The notes beneath the pieces are model-generated. The model was not told the origin of the DNA, did not search any database, and saw only the letters and a list, made by a program, of their open reading frames with translations. From NCBI GenBank assembly GCA_012515085.1, contig JAAYZB010000223.1, forward strand, positions 1 through 17,946: a stretch of 17,946 nt of DNA, written 5' to 3'. A program made the translations under genes and the position numbers. This DNA comes from Acholeplasmataceae bacterium (GTDB taxonomy: Bacteria > Bacillota_I > Bacilli_A > Izemoplasmatales > Hujiaoplasmataceae). Position 1 is the first letter of the stretch. Each line of letters begins with the position of its first letter. This document shows positions 14,147-17,946 of this stretch, in pieces.

Positions 14147-16090
14147 CTATGAAATAGGAAGGCTTGATTCTTCAACCCAGATCAAATCGACCAGTTCCGG
14201 ATGATCAATAAAGGGATTGCGGTTTTTTTGATAAGAATAGATCACGTCATTGCGGTGTCTTTCGAAGTCGTCGACTTCATCTTGGACATGCCAGTCTAAC
14301 AGCACATCCAGCATCGCCATTTCATATAGTCCGGGGTTTTCGTTGACCAGATGCAAATAATCATACATCACAGCCATATAGAAAAGGATCCGAGCCACAT
14401 CCCCCTTCACTTCGTCTCTTGGTTCATACGAGTCCGAATTGGTAATAATATCATAATATTTGTTATTCCGTAAAACGGAGTTGACATAGGGATCGGCTGG
14501 TTTGAGATTGTGCAGATCTGAGGCCACGTTTGCGACATAATTATCGGCTTCTGCCCCGAGAAAAGATTGTGGCCAAACGTGTTCCCGGTTCCAAGTGATT
14601 CCTGAATCCCAAGCCCCAGAGACAGAGGTTCCTAAATACACCAAAATCACGTTCGCCGAGTTGGAAGGATCCGCATCGGTCTCATCTAAAATGGTACGAG
14701 CTTCGCCATAAGTCAACATCGCAAACCCGTCCCAAAGAATCGCTCGGAGCGCGTCAACCAAGTCTTCTCCACCGAGTCCTCCAATGCCTTCATAATAACC
14801 TGTATACTCCGTTTCTGGTCGTAAAAACACTTCTGGCAACTCTTGTCGCTGATAATTATATTGAAAGATAGACAAATTATCGATATTTGTTCTAGTTGCT
14901 GCTAGCCCTGAGATTTTCAAATATAACTCTGTTGCAGGCATCAAGGAATTATCTTGGTACCATGCATCCGTCAACGAGAATGAGAATGTCTTAAAACTCG
15001 AATCAGAAGTCACCTCTTCAAGCAAGATCCAGTTTGACTGATTCGTGGACACGAAAACAGAAAGCACTTCAGCCGCGTCAATTCCATATTGGCCGTAGTG
15101 AAAAGAGATTTCGGTCACGCTCGGAAGCGCGAACTGCGTTTCCAGATACCCCGCCTTCATCCGAACACTTTTCAAATCCATCTTTTGATCAGAATCTAAG
15201 GCCCCGATCAGACTATCCGACAGTTTCCAGAAATCACCTTCCGATTCGACCAATCCCTCTAAATATGCACTCTTTGACGCATCTTCAAAACCGGTGGAAT
15301 AGGCAAGAAAATCACTGACCTTGGTCGCGTAGACGGCAACCAAATACCGACTTTCAGACACTGACAGTGTCAACGGGTTGTCAGTAGAGATATCCTTCTT
15401 TTGTATCAAATCATACCAGGATACAAACAAAGACTCTTCTGTCGCTTCCGCCTGGATCGTAACTAAAGTACCGCTAGTGACCGGACCGGTGATATCGCGA
15501 ATAACGGCGGTCTCATTGGAGCTATAGCAATACAACTCCGCCATTCCTTCAGGAAGATACATCGCCTTGAAAGATCGCTTGGCCGACAAAGTAAAACTGT
15601 ATTCCCTCTCCATTGATACAATCAATCCGGATTCCATATCTTGCCAATGCTCAAATTCATATCCATTGATGACATTCGCGCTCATTGAAAGGAAGTCACC
15701 CAAAAGTGGCGTTTGTTTGCTTAAGGTCACGCTGCCATCGGATATATTGGTGCGAACATCCAAAAGCTCCGATTCGATAATTTGGGTCAATGTGGTGGTT
15801 GTCGAACTAGAGGATGTTGGTGGCAACGTCGTCAAAGGAATCGTCGTCAAGGGAATACTGGTGGTGAGGTCTGTCGTCGGTTCAACGATCGTTGAAGAGA
15901 CAACGGTGGCCGACGTCGTGGTCTCGCTCATAGATGTCGTCTCAATGCCGGTTGTCGGGGCCAGTGTCAAACTAACCGAAGTCGTCTGAGTGGTGGTATG
16001 TATTGTTTCAGTCGTAGAGGAGATGACTCCACACGCACTGAGAAACAAGGTTATTATAAAAAGCGTTAATACGCGTCGTCCTTTATGCAT
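14147..16090 (-). CDS. secreted multidomain lipoprotein with endonuclease I (EndA/NucM-type) domain
   Basis: A 647-residue exported nuclease. A positively charged N-terminus and hydrophobic core end in the lipobox LSAC, with C20 the lipidated cysteine. A Thr/Ser-rich linker follows (about 24-101). Two beta-rich modules resembling InlB-type B-repeats come next (about 113-178 and 183-255; VINGYEFEHW in the first), then a beta-sandwich-like region starting STGFED (265-410). The C-terminal endonuclease I domain (about 425-632) has the catalytic core WNREHVWPQSF with H504, DLHNLKPAD with N528, RNN (541-543), GDVAR (563-567), WH (600-601) and RNRNPFIDHPE-like ending. Likely role: degrading extracellular DNA for nutrients from the cell surface. 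ATG 16090 has AAAGG about 10 nt upstream. Confidence 0.9.
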   Translation of the reverse strand: MHKGRRVLTLFIITLFLSACGVISSTTETIHTTTQTTSVSLTLAPTTGIETTSMSETTTSATVVSSTIVEPTTDLTTSIPLTTIPLTTLPPTSSSSTTTTLTQIIESELLDVRTNISDGSVTLSKQTPLLGDFLSMSANVINGYEFEHWQDMESGLIVSMEREYSFTLSAKRSFKAMYLPEGMAELYCYSSNETAVIRDITGPVTSGTLVTIQAEATEESLFVSWYDLIQKKDISTDNPLTLSVSESRYLVAVYATKVSDFLAYSTGFEDASKSAYLEGLVESEGDFWKLSDSLIGALDSDQKMDLKSVRMKAGYLETQFALPSVTEISFHYGQYGIDAAEVLSVFVSTNQSNWILLEEVTSDSSFKTFSFSLTDAWYQDNSLMPATELYLKISGLAATRTNIDNLSIFQYNYQRQELPEVFLRPETEYTGYYEGIGGLGGEDLVDALRAILWDGFAMLTYGEARTILDETDADPSNSANVILVYLGTSVSGAWDSGITWNREHVWPQSFLGAEADNYVANVASDLHNLKPADPYVNSVLRNNKYYDIITNSDSYEPRDEVKGDVARILFYMAVMYDYLHLVNENPGLYEMAMLDVLLDWHVQDEVDDFERHRNDVIYSYQKNRNPFIDHPELVDLIWVEESSLPIS

Positions 16091-16133
16091 TCGTTGATCG
16101 CCTTTCTTTTACCTATCGAGATAGTTGCACTTT

Positions 16134-16139
16134 ATTATA
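16134..16139 (-). promoter_or_regulatory. -10 element of the endonuclease lipoprotein promoter
   Basis: A consensus TATAAT on the minus strand with a moderate -35, TGGATA, 17 nt upstream. Transcription would start near 16127, leaving a ~37-nt leader. Nothing else is recognised between 16140 and the terminator at 16291. Confidence 0.45.
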
Positions 16140-16290
16140 TCTTATTTTTCTTAAAATATCCATTTTTACCGTATGTAAATGTAGATTACTTGTTGGATTT
16201 TCTAAAATAGTCGATTATCCAAGCTTTTCACCAAAGGGGGAAATATCCAATCGCTTGTCAATGGGCCCTTCCTAGCCAAAAAAAGATATA

Positions 16291-16325
16291 AAATAAAAAG
16301 CTTATCTTCGTATTATGATAAGCTT
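16291..16325 (-). terminator. rho-independent terminator after the tRNA-Glu remnant
   Basis: AAGCTTATC (minus strand, 16317-16325) pairs perfectly over 9 bp with GATAAGCTT (16298-16306) across a 10-nt loop, followed by TTTTATTTTA. It lies 8 nt past the position matching the CCA end of the tRNA copy. It may be the original terminator of the tRNA operon, now displaced. The ATPase frame runs into it and stops at 16302. Confidence 0.75.
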
Positions 16326-17679
16326 GGAAATCATGATGACCCTTGCGGGATTCGAACCTGCGAATGCATGCATGAAAGAAAAGACTGAAAATATGTTGAT
16401 ATGCCCAAATATGGGAATATCCCCATCGTGTCTCTCTTCATATGTTCCTGAAAAAAATTTCTTAAATATTTTGATAGGATATGCTAAAACATTTTCATTT
16501 AAATACATCTTTTTATCGACTAAAGACAGTATGATTTCATTATCCACTCTGTAGCCAATCGCTTTATGAAGAAGATAAAAATTCTTTGTCATACTTTGGG
16601 TTGGTGATGCGGCCTTTTTTATTTCAATTGGATACAAATTATCATCGCTTTTAACGATCAAATCAATTTCCTTCATATCTTTATCTCGATAAAAATAGAT
16701 TGGCATGTCCAAGATTCCGTTATTTTTAAATGATTTGATTATTTCAGAAACAACAAATGTTTCAAGAATTTGGCCGCTTAAGGCACCGTTTTTCAATGTA
16801 TCTTTTGTCAACCATTTCAGTAAATAAGCGACTAACCCAGTATCTAAGAAATAAAGCATTGGCGTTTCAATGATCCGCTTTAAAGCATTATTTGAAAAAG
16901 GCTTAATGAGTATGACGATACCAGATGCCTCGAGTACTTTGATCCAGCTTTGAATCGTTCTAATATTGACACCGATATCTTTTGATAGATTTGAATAGTT
17001 GACTAATTGCCCGGTTCTAGCCGCGATACTAACTAAAAATTTCGAAGATAAATCCAAATTTCTGACTTCTAATAAACTTCTAACATCCCTTTCAATATAA
17101 GCTCTTACATAGGAAGCATAGTAAAGTTGCCAGTCGATACTTGGTTTTTTATATAATTCGGGCATACTTCCACGATGAATGATTTGCCATATATCTTTCA
17201 GATTATCCCCGGAGCGATCCTCTCCCAAGTAGTCATTGTTAGGAATAAATGGATTCATATAATGATCGTTTAATATTTCTCTTAATGAGAGACCTGAAAA
17301 CTCTATAATCCCAATTCTTCCCGCCAAGGTCTCAGTCACATGATCCATTAGTTGAAATGTTTGTGATCCGGTCAGAATAATCCTTCCATATTCTTCGCTT
17401 TCATCAACCAGCCTTTTTATTTCCGTAAACAATGACGGGGCTAATTGTACTTCATCGATGATTAAAGGCAGAGAATGATTCAAAAAAAATAGTTTTGGGA
17501 TCGGTTTTCGCAACTTCTAGTTCATTAATATCATCCAAAGTCACATAAGCATATTTATCTTGAAATAGTTTTTTTAATGTCGTTGTTTTTCCTACTTGTC
17601 TTGGACCAGTAATTAAAATAACCTTAAACATTTCTAAGGATTTAACGATCTTGTCCTCTATATGTCTAGTTATGTACAT
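16302..17679 (-). pseudogene. AAA-type ATPase of the DUF4143 family, frameshifted in an A8 run
   Basis: Two overlapping frames together make one protein of about 458 residues. The N-part (from ATG 17679, GGAG 7 nt upstream) has Walker A GPRQVGKT (25-32). The C-part has Walker B LIIDEVQ (D75-E76 after joining), the sensor-like ILTGSQ, the DUF4143 region (about 184-345) and a PD-(D/E)XK-like ending, EIDLI...YPIEIKK (about 337-355). The frames join if one A is removed from the eight at 17482-17489, giving ...DPKTIFLNHSLPLIIDE. Members are common standalone ATPases, often near mobile or defence genes, with unclear function. The last ~15 to 24 residues (MHAFAGSNPARV...) are encoded by the tRNA-Glu remnant and terminator, not by family sequence. 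Sequence error, true decay or slippage at the homopolymer are all possible. Confidence 0.85.
16334..16378 (-). repeat. degraded copy of the 3' half of tRNA-Glu(UUC)
   Basis: These 45 nt match 17803-17847 at 41 positions at a constant offset of 1469. The match starts exactly at the CCA end and stops exactly at the 5' side of the anticodon loop (CTTTCA), after which the sequences diverge completely. The copy keeps the T-arm but has no D-arm or 5' acceptor strand, so it cannot be a functional tRNA. The orientation is the same as the intact gene. Confidence 0.85.
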
Positions 17680-17695
17680 ATCCTCACTCCACTTA

Positions 17696-17752
17696 TCGGC
17701 TATTTTGTATTACGGTTGCAATTTAGCCGACCGGTATTGGTCTGTCTGTCAA
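17696..17752 (-). promoter_or_regulatory. possible promoter and inverted repeat upstream of the ATPase gene
   Basis: A consensus -35 TTGACA on the minus strand (17747-17752) is present but the -10 17-18 nt on is poor (GGCTAA). TCGGCTA (17696-17702) and TAGCCGA (17724-17730) form a 7-bp inverted repeat between it and the gene start, possibly an operator. Confidence 0.3.
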
Positions 17753-17763
17753 GGTTAAGGAAT

Positions 17764-17790
17764 AAAAAAATCAGCGATAATCGCTGATCT
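17764..17790 (-). terminator. rho-independent terminator after tRNA-Glu(UUC)
   Basis: ATCAGCGA and TCGCTGAT form a perfect 8-bp stem (10 with the flanking pairs) around a TTA loop, arms 17781-17788 and 17770-17777 on the plus strand, followed on the minus strand by a T-run (17764-17769). It begins 13 nt after the tRNA CCA. Confidence 0.85.
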
Positions 17791-17802
17791 TTGGTGATAG
17801 AC

Positions 17803-17878
17803 TGGTGACCCGTGCGGGATTCGAACCCGCGAATGCATGCGTGAAAGGCATGTGAGTTAACCGTTTCTCCAACGGGCC
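17803..17878 (-). tRNA. tRNA-Glu (anticodon UUC)
   Basis: A 76-nt cloverleaf with encoded CCA (17803-17805). Acceptor GGCCCGT pairs with ACGGGTC, discriminator A. The anticodon stem CATGC/GCATG holds the loop CTTTCAC, anticodon UUC, reading GAA (and GAG by wobble). The T-loop is GTTCGAA. It is complete despite the downstream repeat, as expected if an insertion regenerated the gene. It forms a small operon with tRNA-Asn, 4 nt upstream. Confidence 0.96.
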
Positions 17879-17882
17879 GAAA

Positions 17883-17946
17883 TGGCGCCTCAACTAGGAC
17901 TTGAACCTAGGACCCCATGATTAACAGTCATGTGCTCTAACCAACT
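17883..17946 (-). tRNA. tRNA-Asn (anticodon GUU), 5' end beyond the window
   Basis: The 64 visible nt cover from within the D-arm (AGTTGGTTAGAGC) to an encoded CCA at 17883-17885. The anticodon stem CATGA/TCATG encloses CTGTTAA, anticodon GUU. The T-loop is GTTCAAG and the discriminator is G. About 12 nt of the 5' end are missing at the window edge. Confidence 0.93.

Larger units (their letters stand above)
16334..17847 (-). mobile_element. possible remnant of a tRNA-Glu-integrated element carrying one ATPase gene
   Basis: The order intact tRNA-Glu(UUC), cargo, same-strand copy of the tRNA 3' half is the layout left by site-specific recombinases that target tRNA genes, with the repeat ending at the anticodon loop, a common crossover region. 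The repeat unit distance is 1469 bp. The interval holds only the ATPase gene, a terminator and a promoter region; no integrase, excisionase or replication gene is present. It may be a decayed island, a non-autonomous passenger, or simply a tandem duplication later invaded. The direct repeat is seen; the integration history is inference. Confidence 0.45.

Noticed and set aside
15567..15989. 140-residue Val-rich plus-strand open frame
   Set aside because: It is the antisense of the Thr/Ser codons in the lipoprotein stalk, whose repetitive codons avoid stops on the other strand.
15780..16030. Possible CRISPR-like or tandem repeat array (GTCGTC-rich stretch)
   Set aside because: The repeats are irregular and explained by Thr/Ser-rich coding of the lipoprotein linker; no spacer pattern.

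Overview
This 17.9 kb window looks like chromosome of a moderate-GC, low-complexity-envelope Gram-positive (Bacillota-type) bacterium. The signs are strong Shine-Dalgarno sites of the GGAGG class, encoded tRNA CCA ends, a lipoprotein signal with lipobox, a PerR-type regulator, a clostridial-style long GluRS and NatAB-type ABC genes. TGA, TAA and TAG are all used as ordinary stops, so the standard bacterial code applies. A relative of the Izemoplasma/Acholeplasma or Erysipelotrichia lineages would fit, but that is inference. Apart from a 29-codon fragment at the left edge, every gene reads on the minus strand, so transcription runs from high to low coordinates.

Region by region. 1-127: tail of an unknown plus-strand gene with a possible terminator. 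206-965: a hemerythrin-like HHE protein with its own extended -10 promoter. 1083-3929: a peroxide-defence operon in which a PerR/Fur regulator overlaps katG by four bases (ATGA) behind a promoter that carries a perfect 7-1-7 Per-box-like palindrome. 3930-4340: non-coding. 4341-6121: gltX (glutamyl-tRNA synthetase) immediately followed by tRNA-Glu(CUC); the gltX frame is broken by one in-frame TAA that removes the last ~100 residues. 6180-7859: membrane-anchored metallophosphoesterase. 7921-9913: natA-natB type ABC-2 exporter. 10024-13365: two ABC exporter half-transporters, probably a heterodimer, 1 nt apart. 13452-14137: protein-L-isoaspartate methyltransferase. 14147-16139: large secreted lipoprotein ending in an endonuclease I domain. 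16291-17946: an AAA-type ATPase (DUF4143 family) with a frameshift in an A8 run, lying between an intact tRNA-Glu(UUC) and a degraded 45-nt copy of that tRNA's 3' half, followed by tRNA-Asn.

Functional links. PerR, KatG and the hemerythrin-like protein make a plausible oxygen/peroxide-response neighbourhood. GluRS and tRNA-Glu(CUC) are co-transcribed enzyme and substrate. The four ABC genes form two separate export systems divided by a strong terminator. The most unusual structure is the 1469-bp interval bounded by the tRNA-Glu direct repeat. Its geometry (intact tRNA, cargo, copy of the tRNA 3' half beginning at the anticodon loop) is that of tRNA-targeted site-specific integration, yet it holds only the ATPase gene and no integrase. 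The second notable point is the in-frame stop in an essential synthetase gene.
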